From Colwellia sp. (GTDB lineage: Bacteria; Pseudomonadota; Gammaproteobacteria; Enterobacterales; Alteromonadaceae): a stretch of 64,000 bases of DNA. The stretch lies in the NCBI GenBank assembly GCA_029938115.1, contig JAPYOP010000005.1, positions 4,623 through 68,622 on the forward strand, written 5' to 3'. Below the pieces are notes generated by a model that saw only the letters and a program-made list of their open reading frames with translations, ran no database searches and had not been told where the DNA came from. This document shows, in pieces, positions 42,934 through 52,086 of the stretch; the first letter of the stretch is position 1; every line of letters begins with the position of its first letter. A program made the position numbers and the translations under genes.

Positions 42934-42951
42934 TGTAATAGTATTATTACG
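42934..42951. promoter_or_regulatory. TyrR-box-like palindrome 2
   Basis: TGTAAT-AGTATT-ATTACG just upstream of the tyrR GTG. Confidence 0.5.
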
Positions 42952-42986
42952 TGTACTATATTTATTACACTTGTAGAGAGGGAAAT

Positions 42987-44564
42987 GTGCGAGTTAAAAT
43001 TCAGTCAACAGATAGAATCGGTATTAGTCAGGAAATACTGGCAGCTTTTGCTCTGCAAGCATGGAATTTAAAAGCGGTAGAAGTGAGTACTGAGTTTACT
43101 TTTGTGCACATTGAGCATTCACCTTTGTCTCTAGATGATATCAATCATTGCCTAGTAAAAGTAAAGGGAGTCATCAGTATTAAAGAAGTTGCTTTATTAC
43201 CAATTGAGCAGCGAGAAAATCATTTACAGACGTTATTAGACAGAATGCCCGACCCTATTATTGATATTGACAATAAGGGCATTATTTTAGCGGTAAATTC
43301 TGCTACACATAAGCTAACCCGAAAAGATAGCAAGGCAAAAGCCATCATTGGCTTGTCGATAGAGCATTTTATTGAACAAAAATATCAAAATCTATTAACA
43401 GATAAAGCAAACACGCTTTCTTTAGCTTTTAATGGCAAAACCTATTTAGCCGAAATAACCCCTGTGGTTAGTACGTATGCAAGTGGACTGGATCAAATTA
43501 CCGGTGCAATGATCACTTTGAGATCGATGACGGCAATTGGCAGGCAGCTTGCTTTAATGCAAACACATCATGAACAAAGTTTTGATAATATTATAGGCAA
43601 GTCAGCAAGTGTTTTGTTGATAAAAGAGCAAAGTGAACGTTTTGCAAAATTAGATTTACCTGTTCTAATTGGTGGCGAAACCGGTACAGGTAAAGAATTA
43701 ATTGCTCGGGCACTACATCAAAGCAGTAACCGGTCTAAAGCCCCTTTTTTAGCTATTAACTGTGCCGCTTTACCTGAACAATTGTTAGAGAGTGAGCTTT
43801 TTGGCTACAGTGCGGGCGCTTTTACGGGGGCTAAAAAGTCAGGTAAACCCGGGCTAATAGAATTAGCAGAGGGGGGAAGTATTTTTCTTGATGAAATTGC
43901 AGAAATGACCACCTATTTACAAGCTAAGTTATTGCGATTTTTACAAGACTTTTCCTATCGCCGTGTTGGAGGTACCAAAGAATTACACGCGAATGTTAGA
44001 ATTATCAGTGCTAGTCATCAAAACTTGGCCAAATTAATATCTCAGAAGCTGTTCAGAGAAGATCTTTATTATCGCTTAAACGTACTTAGTTTAGATTTAT
44101 CACCGCTAAGAGAGCGAACGGACGATATTCTTTTATTGGCAACACACTTTATTAAGAATGCAGCAAAGCAAGTAATGCAAGCTGAGCAGGGAGGGGAGAC
44201 ACCTAAATTAAGTGAGCAAGCTTTACGATTACTGCAAGCTTATCACTGGCCGGGAAATATCAGGCAGTTACAAAATATTTTATTTTCAGTAGTTGCCCTT
44301 AATACTACGCCAGTTATTGAGGCTAAAGCTGTTGAGCAAGCGTTAACCAAATTCTCTCATCATCCACGGGATGAAACTTCTATTGATGTAAACGCGCCAC
44401 AGGCGGTTATCGATTGGTCAAGCGCTCAAGAAGAATTCGAAGAAAAGTTACTGTCTCAGCTTTATCCTTTATTTCCAACAACGCGTAAATTGGCTGAGCG
44501 CTTGCAAGTCTCTCATAACAAAGTTGCCATGAAATTACGCAAGTATGGTATTAAGCTACCATAA
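42987..44564 (+). CDS. tyrR: TyrR-family sigma-54-type regulator (ACT-PAS-AAA-HTH)
   Basis: MRVKIQSTDRIGISQEILAAFALQAWNLKAVEV; AAA+ GETGTGKE and GAFTGA; GTG start proposed. Confidence 0.88.
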   Translation: MRVKIQSTDRIGISQEILAAFALQAWNLKAVEVSTEFTFVHIEHSPLSLDDINHCLVKVKGVISIKEVALLPIEQRENHLQTLLDRMPDPIIDIDNKGIILAVNSATHKLTRKDSKAKAIIGLSIEHFIEQKYQNLLTDKANTLSLAFNGKTYLAEITPVVSTYASGLDQITGAMITLRSMTAIGRQLALMQTHHEQSFDNIIGKSASVLLIKEQSERFAKLDLPVLIGGETGTGKELIARALHQSSNRSKAPFLAINCAALPEQLLESELFGYSAGAFTGAKKSGKPGLIELAEGGSIFLDEIAEMTTYLQAKLLRFLQDFSYRRVGGTKELHANVRIISASHQNLAKLISQKLFREDLYYRLNVLSLDLSPLRERTDDILLLATHFIKNAAKQVMQAEQGGETPKLSEQALRLLQAYHWPGNIRQLQNILFSVVALNTTPVIEAKAVEQALTKFSHHPRDETSIDVNAPQAVIDWSSAQEEFEEKLLSQLYPLFPTTRKLAERLQVSHNKVAMKLRKYGIKLP

Positions 44565-44686
44565 TGATTGCTTATGTTTTAAATCTATTTTGGGTAAACA
44601 TTTTGTTACTGTTGCTTTTAACGCTAATTTATTAGGTGTGATATAAAAGTTTTGGACATTGATAAAACAAAGATAAAGGAAGGTAA

Positions 44687-45424
44687 ATGAAAGCAATAAA
44701 ATTAGTATTGTTAAGCGCTGTATTAACGCTTAGTGCCACAACAAGCTCAGCTGAAAATAAATATAACTTTGAGAAAGGGCAAAGAGCCCAGCAAGATATT
44801 TTGCGAGATGCCAAAAGTAAAGGCCCTGAAATAGTTAACCTTGTTGGCGTTAAAGCAAACATGAAAATTTTAGATGTTTTTGGTGGTGGTGGTTATTATT
44901 CAGAAATTATAAGTGAGGCGGTAGGTCAGGGCGGTAAAGTTTACTTGCACAATAACCAGGCTTATATGCCTTATGTTGAAAAAGAGTTAACCGCTCGCCT
45001 TAGCGGTGAACGTTTGGAAAATGTGATTCGTTGGGACAAAGAAGCTGACAATTTATCACTTCAAAAACAAAGCTTTGACGCTATATTTTTTGTGTTAGGT
45101 TATCACGACATGTATCACACCGCTGAGGGGTGGAGTATTAACAAGGATAATTTTCTTAAACAACTTGATGAGTCGTTAAAAGTTGGCGGTAAACTATTAA
45201 TTGTTGACCACAGTGCCATTGCGGGCTCAGGTACTAAACACTCGCAAAAATTACATCGTATTGATGTAGATTATGTAAAAAAAGAACTTGCAAGCAAAGG
45301 CTTTAAACTCGTTAAAGAAAGCAATATTTTAGCGAACCCAAATGATGATCGTATGGGTTCACCTTTTAGCAAAGAAATGCGCCGTAAAACAGAGCGTTTT
45401 GTCTTGTTATTTGAGAAAAAATAA
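44687..45424 (+). CDS. Exported SAM-dependent methyltransferase-like protein
   Basis: Signal peptide; MKILDVFGGGGYYSEI; GGKLLIVDH. Confidence 0.8.
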   Translation: MKAIKLVLLSAVLTLSATTSSAENKYNFEKGQRAQQDILRDAKSKGPEIVNLVGVKANMKILDVFGGGGYYSEIISEAVGQGGKVYLHNNQAYMPYVEKELTARLSGERLENVIRWDKEADNLSLQKQSFDAIFFVLGYHDMYHTAEGWSINKDNFLKQLDESLKVGGKLLIVDHSAIAGSGTKHSQKLHRIDVDYVKKELASKGFKLVKESNILANPNDDRMGSPFSKEMRRKTERFVLLFEKK

Positions 45425-45494
45425 TCTTTAGTACTTATTAAAGATACTTTATTAACAAGAGGGCGGAGCATTCTTGCTCTGTCCTTTATCATTC

Positions 45495-46187
45495 TTATTT
45501 AATTGCATACTCAACTGCTTTTTGAGCATGAATAGAGGTTGTATCTAAAAGCATTACTTTAGTATCGGCTTGAGTGACTAGCATGCCTATTTCAGTACAG
45601 CCAAGAATTACCGCTTCAGCTCCTTGGCTAGCTAAAGACTCTATAATTCTTATATATTCAAGTTTTGATTCGCTCAAAACCTTCCCCAAGCAAAGCTCTT
45701 GATAGATAACATTGTGAACAATTGCTCTATCGGCTTTATCAGGAACTAGAACGGTTAAACCATAGCTTTCGCTTAATCGCCCTTTATAAAAATCTTGCTC
45801 CATAGTAAAAGCTGTGCCTAATAAACCCACGGTTTTTACGCCTTTTTTCACAAGAACTTCTGCTGTGGCATCTGCTATATGGAGTATAGGGATATCAATA
45901 GCCGCTTCAATTTGAGGCGCTACTTTATGCATCGTATTGGTACAAATAAGTAAAAAATCAGCTCCGGCTGCCTGCACATTTTTAGCTGCATCGATAAGTA
46001 TTTCTGCTGTACCGTTCCAATCGCCGTTATGCTGTAACTTTTCAATTGGATCGAAATCAACACTATATATAGCAATTTTCGCTGAGTGTAAACCTCCCAG
46101 AGAACTCTTGATGCCATAATTAATAGCTTGATAATAACCAACAGTACTTTGCCAACTCATGCCACCTAAAAGACCAATCGTCTTCAT
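45495..46187 (-). CDS. Aspartate/glutamate racemase family protein
   Basis: MKTIGLLGGMSWQSTVGYYQAIN; ICTNTMH; LGCTEIG. Confidence 0.92.
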   Translation of the reverse strand: MKTIGLLGGMSWQSTVGYYQAINYGIKSSLGGLHSAKIAIYSVDFDPIEKLQHNGDWNGTAEILIDAAKNVQAAGADFLLICTNTMHKVAPQIEAAIDIPILHIADATAEVLVKKGVKTVGLLGTAFTMEQDFYKGRLSESYGLTVLVPDKADRAIVHNVIYQELCLGKVLSESKLEYIRIIESLASQGAEAVILGCTEIGMLVTQADTKVMLLDTTSIHAQKAVEYAIK

Positions 46188-46200
46188 CTCATCACTCCTA

Positions 46201-46473
46201 TTATTTTTTAAATTTTTTAAATGCAAAAATCACGGCGAAATAGAATAAATATTGACCAAGCAAGAATATTCCCAATTTAGGCCAAAATGGTGTTTCTTCA
46301 CTAAAAGGCATTATAGCTAACATTGCCGGCCCAGCTAAAACCTCATAGAAAGGTATGCTTACAGGATGCAAATTATAGTTAAACACAAAGGCAAATAAAG
46401 CTAAAAACAAACCTGTTAATGCCCATAGTAATGAAAATTTCAAATCTGACATTAAAGTTCCTATTAATGACAT
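46201..46473 (-). CDS. Small integral membrane protein
   Basis: 90 aa, about 3 hydrophobic segments. Confidence 0.55.
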   Translation of the reverse strand: MSLIGTLMSDLKFSLLWALTGLFLALFAFVFNYNLHPVSIPFYEVLAGPAMLAIMPFSEETPFWPKLGIFLLGQYLFYFAVIFAFKKFKK

Positions 46474-46481
46474 GCTAAATT

Positions 46482-46515
46482 AAAAAGCCCTAATATTATT
46501 GATATTAGGGCTTTA
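46482..46515. terminator. Terminator-like hairpin
   Basis: aaaaagccctaatattattgatattagggcttta. Confidence 0.7.
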
Positions 46516-46552
46516 TTATATTTTTAAACTAAAAATTTAATTTGACAGCTTT

Positions 46553-48409
46553 TTAGAAACCACATTGCTTACCTTGGTTTTTATCTTTTAACCATGTATG
46601 CAACGGAGCAAAGTAATCTAAAATAGCGGTAGCGTCCATTTGCTCATTACCTGTTAGTACTTTGTAAGCTTGTTGCCAAGGTTGGCTAGAGCCCATTTCT
46701 AACATAGTATTAAGCGCTTTACCGGCATCTTTGTTGTTGTAAATAGAACAACGGTGAATAGGGTCAGTATTACCTGAAATTTCACATAAAGCGCGATGGA
46801 ATTCAAATTGCTGAATGTGTGCTAAGAAATAACGGCTATACGGAACGCCACCAGGTACGTGGTACTTTGCACCGGGATCAAATGCGTCAGCATCGCGATC
46901 AATTGGTGCGGCAACACCTTGGTATTTCTCACGTAATTCCCACCAAGCGGTGTTGTAGTTTTCATGAGTTACTTCGCCTGAGTAAACTTTCCAACGCCAT
47001 TGATCAACTAATAAACCAAATGGAATAAAGGCTACCTTATCTAATGCCATTTTCATTAATAAACCAATGTCTTTTGATTCATCAGGAATCGTGTCAATTA
47101 AGCCAATCTCTTTTAAGTATTTTGGCGTAACAGAAAGGGCGATAGTGTCACCAATGGCTTCATGAAAACCATCGTTAGCACTATTTTGAAAGTAAACTGG
47201 TTGCTCTTTATAAGCACGTTGGTAGAAGTTATGCCCTAACTCGTGATGAATAACTGAGAATTCCTCGCCCGTTTTTTGAATACACATTTTAATGCGTATA
47301 TCATCTTTATCATCTAAATCCCATGCCGATGCGTGACAAACCACGTCTCTATCTGCAGGTTTCGTAAATAATGAGCGTGTCCAAAATGTTTCGGGTAAGG
47401 CATCAAAACCAAGAGAAGTGAAAAACTTCTCAGCGCCTTTAACCATTTTTATTTCATCATAATCATGAGCAGCCAACTGCTTAGTAACATCATAACCAGG
47501 ATCAGCATTATCTGGTGCAACAACATCATAGATATTGCCCCAAGATTGTGCCCACATATTACCTAAAAGATGTGCCGGAATTGGTTTGTCTTGTGGTACT
47601 TTATCTTCACCGTATTTTTTACCAAGCTCACTACGAACATAACAATGCAAATCGTCATATAAAGGTTTTACTTGTCCCCACAATCGGTCTAATTCTTTAG
47701 CAAAGTCATCAGCAGGCATGTCGTAGTTTGAACGCCACATAGCGCCTAAATCTTTATAACCTAAACCATTAGCGCCTTCATTTGCTAACTCAGCTTGGCG
47801 AATATATAAAGGCTTCATCGATGGGCTAATTTCGCGCCAACCTGACCACATCTCTAATAGCTCGTCGTAATCACGAGAAGTGGCCATCGTTGAGGTCATA
47901 TCACCAAGACTTAGTTTTTTACCTTCTTTGGTGGTGTAACTACCTTTACTATATATACTGCCTAATTCAGCACCAATTTGGGCCAATTCAGCAGATTTAG
48001 CTGGATCTTGTGGTGCTGGCAATACTAAAGATTGCTTCAATATGTTTAATTGTCGACGCTGAGTAGAATTTACGTCTACCTTGTCAAATTTAGCTGCGTG
48101 CATTGCAAATCGAACACCCGCTTCAGTAAATTTTTGACTGGCCTCTGCATATAACGAAGCGGTATCTTCGGTAATGAAGTTATTATAAATCCACTCAGCG
48201 CGATTACTATCTAAGCTAAGTTGTACTTTTTCTGTGGCAACTTCATCTAGAAATATTTGTGCATTTTTGCTTGTTAACGTTTTTGGTGCAATTTGTTTAG
48301 CTTGGGTTGCTTCATCTGAATTTTTTTTATCTTGAGTGCAGCCAACTAATGCAGTAGCAACAACTATAGCTATAGCTGTGAACTTAAATGTTTTTGTTAT
48401 ATTTTTCAT
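46553..48409 (-). CDS. Peptidase M2 (angiotensin-converting-enzyme family) lipoprotein
   Basis: Lipobox ALVGC; VIHHELGHNFYQ zinc motif; ACE-like EAIGDTIALSV. Confidence 0.92.
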   Translation of the reverse strand: MKNITKTFKFTAIAIVVATALVGCTQDKKNSDEATQAKQIAPKTLTSKNAQIFLDEVATEKVQLSLDSNRAEWIYNNFITEDTASLYAEASQKFTEAGVRFAMHAAKFDKVDVNSTQRRQLNILKQSLVLPAPQDPAKSAELAQIGAELGSIYSKGSYTTKEGKKLSLGDMTSTMATSRDYDELLEMWSGWREISPSMKPLYIRQAELANEGANGLGYKDLGAMWRSNYDMPADDFAKELDRLWGQVKPLYDDLHCYVRSELGKKYGEDKVPQDKPIPAHLLGNMWAQSWGNIYDVVAPDNADPGYDVTKQLAAHDYDEIKMVKGAEKFFTSLGFDALPETFWTRSLFTKPADRDVVCHASAWDLDDKDDIRIKMCIQKTGEEFSVIHHELGHNFYQRAYKEQPVYFQNSANDGFHEAIGDTIALSVTPKYLKEIGLIDTIPDESKDIGLLMKMALDKVAFIPFGLLVDQWRWKVYSGEVTHENYNTAWWELREKYQGVAAPIDRDADAFDPGAKYHVPGGVPYSRYFLAHIQQFEFHRALCEISGNTDPIHRCSIYNNKDAGKALNTMLEMGSSQPWQQAYKVLTGNEQMDATAILDYFAPLHTWLKDKNQGKQCGF

Positions 48410-48502
48410 TATAAATTAAGTGTGCTTTATTATTTATTAGGTGAATTCAGTATATTGAAAGCTGACTGTAATGCAAAGGATCTGATAAATGAAAATGAAA
48501 GA

Positions 48503-48535
48503 CAAAAAAAAGGCTCATTCAGTGAAGAGTGAGCC
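48503..48535 (-). terminator. Minus-strand intrinsic terminator in ORF-free gap (candidate sRNA end)
   Basis: Reverse complement ggctcactcttcactgaatgagcc plus U-tract. Confidence 0.65.
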
Positions 48536-48732
48536 AAAACTACAACATAAAAACATATAAACAACGGAGTAAAAATCACTATGCAGGCTTGATTGCTAGG
48601 AGCTATTAAGCTTTGAAAGTGAAGATATCTTATCTCGCCTAAGTGTTTTTTACTGTATAGAATGCGTAACAGTTTGTAATTTACTTTGGCGTATTCAAGA
48701 GAATGGAGTGCTTTGATTTAGGAAAGTAATAC

Positions 48733-48776
48733 AAAAAAAAGACTCAGAGCAGATTGACAGATCAGGCCACTGAGTC
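48733..48776 (-). terminator. Second minus-strand intrinsic terminator in ORF-free gap
   Basis: Reverse complement gactcag...ctgagtc plus T8. Confidence 0.65.
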
Positions 48777-48908
48777 AGGAAGTAAAAATGTATATTCATA
48801 AGTTTGAAAGCTACTATTGATAATAGTTTATTTTTTCTACAATAAATTAATTCAATTGGTATTAACTATTTATAGCACTTGACCTTATAGCAACAAATGG
48901 GCTATTTT

Positions 48909-48920
48909 AAACGCCTGTTT
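48909..48920. promoter_or_regulatory. PsrA-box-like palindrome AAAC-GCCT-GTTT
   Basis: Matches GAAAC-N4-GTTTC type, just upstream of the TetR gene. Confidence 0.45.
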
Positions 48921-48958
48921 GAATTTACACTTTGTAAGCGTTATTGGTAATAGAAAGT

Positions 48959-49585
48959 ATGAGTACAAAAAACAAAATTTTAGATGCCGCAGAAGTTCTT
49001 TTTGCTGATAAAGGCTTTAATGGTACATCGTTAAGAGAAATAACTAGTCAAGCAGAAGTGAACTTAGCTGCGGTAAATTATCATTTTGGCTCTAAAAAAG
49101 AGCTCATTAAAGCGGTGATGTCACGATATATGAATGAGCTTGGACCTCGTTTAGAGTCAGCTTTAGGGGCGCTTTGTAGTGAAGAAATTAAGCCAAACCT
49201 AGTTGATGTTTTTTCTGCTTTTATTGATCCTTTACTTCATTTAAATAATTTTAAAGAAAATGGAACAAGTATTTTTTTACAGTTATTAGGTCGAGGTTAT
49301 ACTGATAGCCAAGGCTTTTTACGTTGGTTTTTAACCACTCAATATCCAGAGGTTATTGCTAACTTCACTGACGCTGTTCATAAAGCTTATCCTGAATTAA
49401 GCGCAGAAGAAATGTTTTGGCGGTTGCATTTTACTATGGGGACAATCGTTTTTACTATGTCATCAAGTGAAGCGTTAATAGATATTGCTTTGAGTGACTT
49501 CGACCGTAAAGTCGATATAGCAGGAGTGATTAAACAAGTAATCCCTTATGTTGCAGCAGGTGTTGCTGCGCCTATCATTAGATAA
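48959..49585 (+). CDS. TetR-family regulator, PsrA-like
   Basis: ILDAAEVLFADKGFNGTSLREITSQAEVNLAAVNYHFGSKKELI. Confidence 0.85.
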   Translation: MSTKNKILDAAEVLFADKGFNGTSLREITSQAEVNLAAVNYHFGSKKELIKAVMSRYMNELGPRLESALGALCSEEIKPNLVDVFSAFIDPLLHLNNFKENGTSIFLQLLGRGYTDSQGFLRWFLTTQYPEVIANFTDAVHKAYPELSAEEMFWRLHFTMGTIVFTMSSSEALIDIALSDFDRKVDIAGVIKQVIPYVAAGVAAPIIR

Positions 49586-49625
49586 ACGCGGCCCTATTGA
49601 CTAAGAAGCTTTAAAGGTTGTTAAT

Positions 49626-50144
49626 TTAAAGTTTTTTAGCGTGTATTAATCTGCTTGCTATAATTACAACAAATGCTGCCGTATAAAGTCCATAAACTAC
49701 AACCATCCACTGTGGCATGCTATAACCTAAAAAGTCCCAGTTTATATCGCCACAATCGCCTGTTGCTTCAAATAAGAATGGGATCCATTCATGCAGTGGC
49801 GCCCATGTTGGGAAGTTAGGGAAAAAATCACAACTAAAAAACAAAGAGCCTGAGTTTTCTTGTATTTCAACGTGCTCTAAAGCAATAAAAAAGCCCCATA
49901 TAGCCCCCGTAGCCCATAACCCATGAGCTAACATTCGTGCTATTAAATGTCGATACCCAAGACAGCCAGTTAAGCCAGCTAAAAAAATAGCAGCAATGGC
50001 CACGCGTTGATAGACACACATAATGCAGGGCGCTAGGTCCATTGCATATTGAAAGAATAATGCAGATAACTCTATAGCCAAGGCTGATAATGCTAACAAT
50101 ACCCACGGCTTCGAGTTAGTCGTTAAATCACTTAAAATTTTCAT
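49626..50144 (-). CDS. dsbB: Disulfide bond formation protein B
   Basis: [11 protein letters not shown] CxxC, second periplasmic Cys pair, 4 TM; start at MKILSD. Confidence 0.9.
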   Translation of the reverse strand: MKILSDLTTNSKPWVLLALSALAIELSALFFQYAMDLAPCIMCVYQRVAIAAIFLAGLTGCLGYRHLIARMLAHGLWATGAIWGFFIALEHVEIQENSGSLFFSCDFFPNFPTWAPLHEWIPFLFEATGDCGDINWDFLGYSMPQWMVVVYGLYTAAFVVIIASRLIHAKKL

Positions 50145-50179
50145 TTTTTTCCTAATAATTACATTTATTAAGCACATAT

Positions 50180-50215
50180 AAAAAAAGCTTCTAAAGAGCA
50201 TTTAGAAGCTTTTTA
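50180..50215. terminator. Terminator between nhaD and dsbB
   Basis: aaaaaagcttctaaagagcatttagaagctttt. Confidence 0.8.
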
Positions 50216-50263
50216 TAATAACAAATTAATTATAAATTATGTTACCTGAAATTGTTACAATTT

Positions 50264-51667
50264 CTAGCCGTTTATTAAAAGGTGGACATAAATACTGGCA
50301 GCATAACCTAAAGCGATTACCGGCATCCATTTCAAGTGACTAAAGAAAGTATAATAACCACGAGCTTGCCCCATTAAAGCAACACCTGCAGCTGAACCGA
50401 TAGATAATAAACTACCACCAACACCAGCCGTTAATGTTACTAACAACCATTGCGTGTGAGACATATCTGGATTCATGGTTAACACAGCAAACATGACCGG
50501 GATGTTATCAACAATAGCTGAAAGAATACCCACTAAAATATTTGCGTTTGTAGCACCTAACTCGCCATACATAAACTCAGAAGTCATACCTAAATAACCG
50601 ATAAATCCTAAACCACCTACCGCTAAAATAACACCATAGAAGAAGAATAAAGTATCCCACTCGGCTTTAGCTATTTTATCAAAAATATCAAACCCTTCAT
50701 CTTCTATTGCATGGGCATTTGGCATATCAGATTTGTCAATTTCACCTTGACCTGATTTGCGAATGTAGTAACCAAAGAACTTAAGATAAGCTAAACCTAA
50801 CATCATGCCAAATACAGGTGGTAAGTGTAAGAAGTTATGGAAAGATACCGCTGTAATAATAGTTAAAATAAATAACACTACAATGACTAGACCGCCATGT
50901 TTAATTGGGGTCATTTCACTTGACTGCGCTGTTGGATTTCCTTTTGGAATAGCAAACTGCATGATGGCTGCAGGTATAACAAAGTTAACGACAGATGGGA
51001 TAAATAGAACAAAAAACTCTTGGAATTGAATAATTCCTTTTTGCCAAACCATTAACGTTGTAATATCACCAAATGGGCTAAATGCACCGCCAGCGTTTGC
51101 GCCTACAACAATATTAATACAACTTATAGCGATAAATTTTGGCTCATCTTTACCTACCGCTAACACAACCGCACACATAATTAATGCCGTGGTTAAGTTA
51201 TCTGCAATAGGTGAAATAAAGAACGCTAGAATACCTGTTAACCAAAACAGTGCTTTATAACTAAAACCTTTCATGACTAACCAGTCACGTAACGCATCAA
51301 ATACATCACGCTCTAACATGGCATTTATATATGTCATGGCTACAAGTAAGAAGAAGAACAGCTCAGTGTATTCTAAGAAGTTATGACGAATAGCGACTTC
51401 TGCGGCATGTGGCATGCCATGTGCGCCATAATACCAAGCAATAAGTATCCAAATTAATCCTGCTGCGAGTAATACAGGTTTAGATTTTCTTAAGTGCAAC
51501 TGCTCTTCTAAAATAACCAGTGTATAGGCTAAGACAAAAATAACAATGGCAGCATAACCAACCCAATGGCTAGTTAAATCGATAGTTTGATGCGCAGCAT
51601 CTGATGCAAACGCAATACTGGGTACCAGCATTGCCAGTAAAATGAATAAAAGTTGTTTCATGTCCAT
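50264..51667 (-). CDS. nhaD: Na+/H+ antiporter NhaD
   Basis: NhaD/ArsB ion-transporter fold; ISPIADNLTTALIM; GANAGGAFSPFGDITTLMVW. Confidence 0.92.
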   Translation of the reverse strand: MDMKQLLFILLAMLVPSIAFASDAAHQTIDLTSHWVGYAAIVIFVLAYTLVILEEQLHLRKSKPVLLAAGLIWILIAWYYGAHGMPHAAEVAIRHNFLEYTELFFFLLVAMTYINAMLERDVFDALRDWLVMKGFSYKALFWLTGILAFFISPIADNLTTALIMCAVVLAVGKDEPKFIAISCINIVVGANAGGAFSPFGDITTLMVWQKGIIQFQEFFVLFIPSVVNFVIPAAIMQFAIPKGNPTAQSSEMTPIKHGGLVIVVLFILTIITAVSFHNFLHLPPVFGMMLGLAYLKFFGYYIRKSGQGEIDKSDMPNAHAIEDEGFDIFDKIAKAEWDTLFFFYGVILAVGGLGFIGYLGMTSEFMYGELGATNANILVGILSAIVDNIPVMFAVLTMNPDMSHTQWLLVTLTAGVGGSLLSIGSAAGVALMGQARGYYTFFSHLKWMPVIALGYAASIYVHLLING

Positions 51668-51750
51668 TCCAAGTTGTGATTGAAGAGGTTATATTTTTGA
51701 TTTCACAAGATTTTAGCAAACCCTAGAAAAAATGATATAGCTAAATTCCA

Positions 51751-51780
51751 AGAAAGGTTATTAATTTTATTAACCTTTCT
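51751..51780. promoter_or_regulatory. Palindrome AGAAAGGTTA-N10-TAACCTTTCT upstream of nhaD
   Basis: Perfect 10-bp arms, about 85 bp upstream of the nhaD start, no T-run. Confidence 0.6.
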
Positions 51781-52086
51781 GATATTAGTTATGGATTTCC
51801 GTTATAGCAAGCAGGGAATGTTTATGTCTATGCTTTCAGTATTTGCTATTTAATCCCATCTTGTTTGTTGCACCATTGTTGTGCGTTAAATATTGTTGCT
51901 CACCAATACAGTGCAATTCAAAGCGCTATTTTGTACGTATTCTTTTTATCTATTTGTTAAATATAATAAATTATCAGTGGCTTGTTTTGTGCATTAGAGT
52001 GCAAGGACAAATATAATGAATTTTTGATATGAATTGGTTGCACTAATTTGTATCAAATGAACGATAAAACAATATTGGAACTCAAG

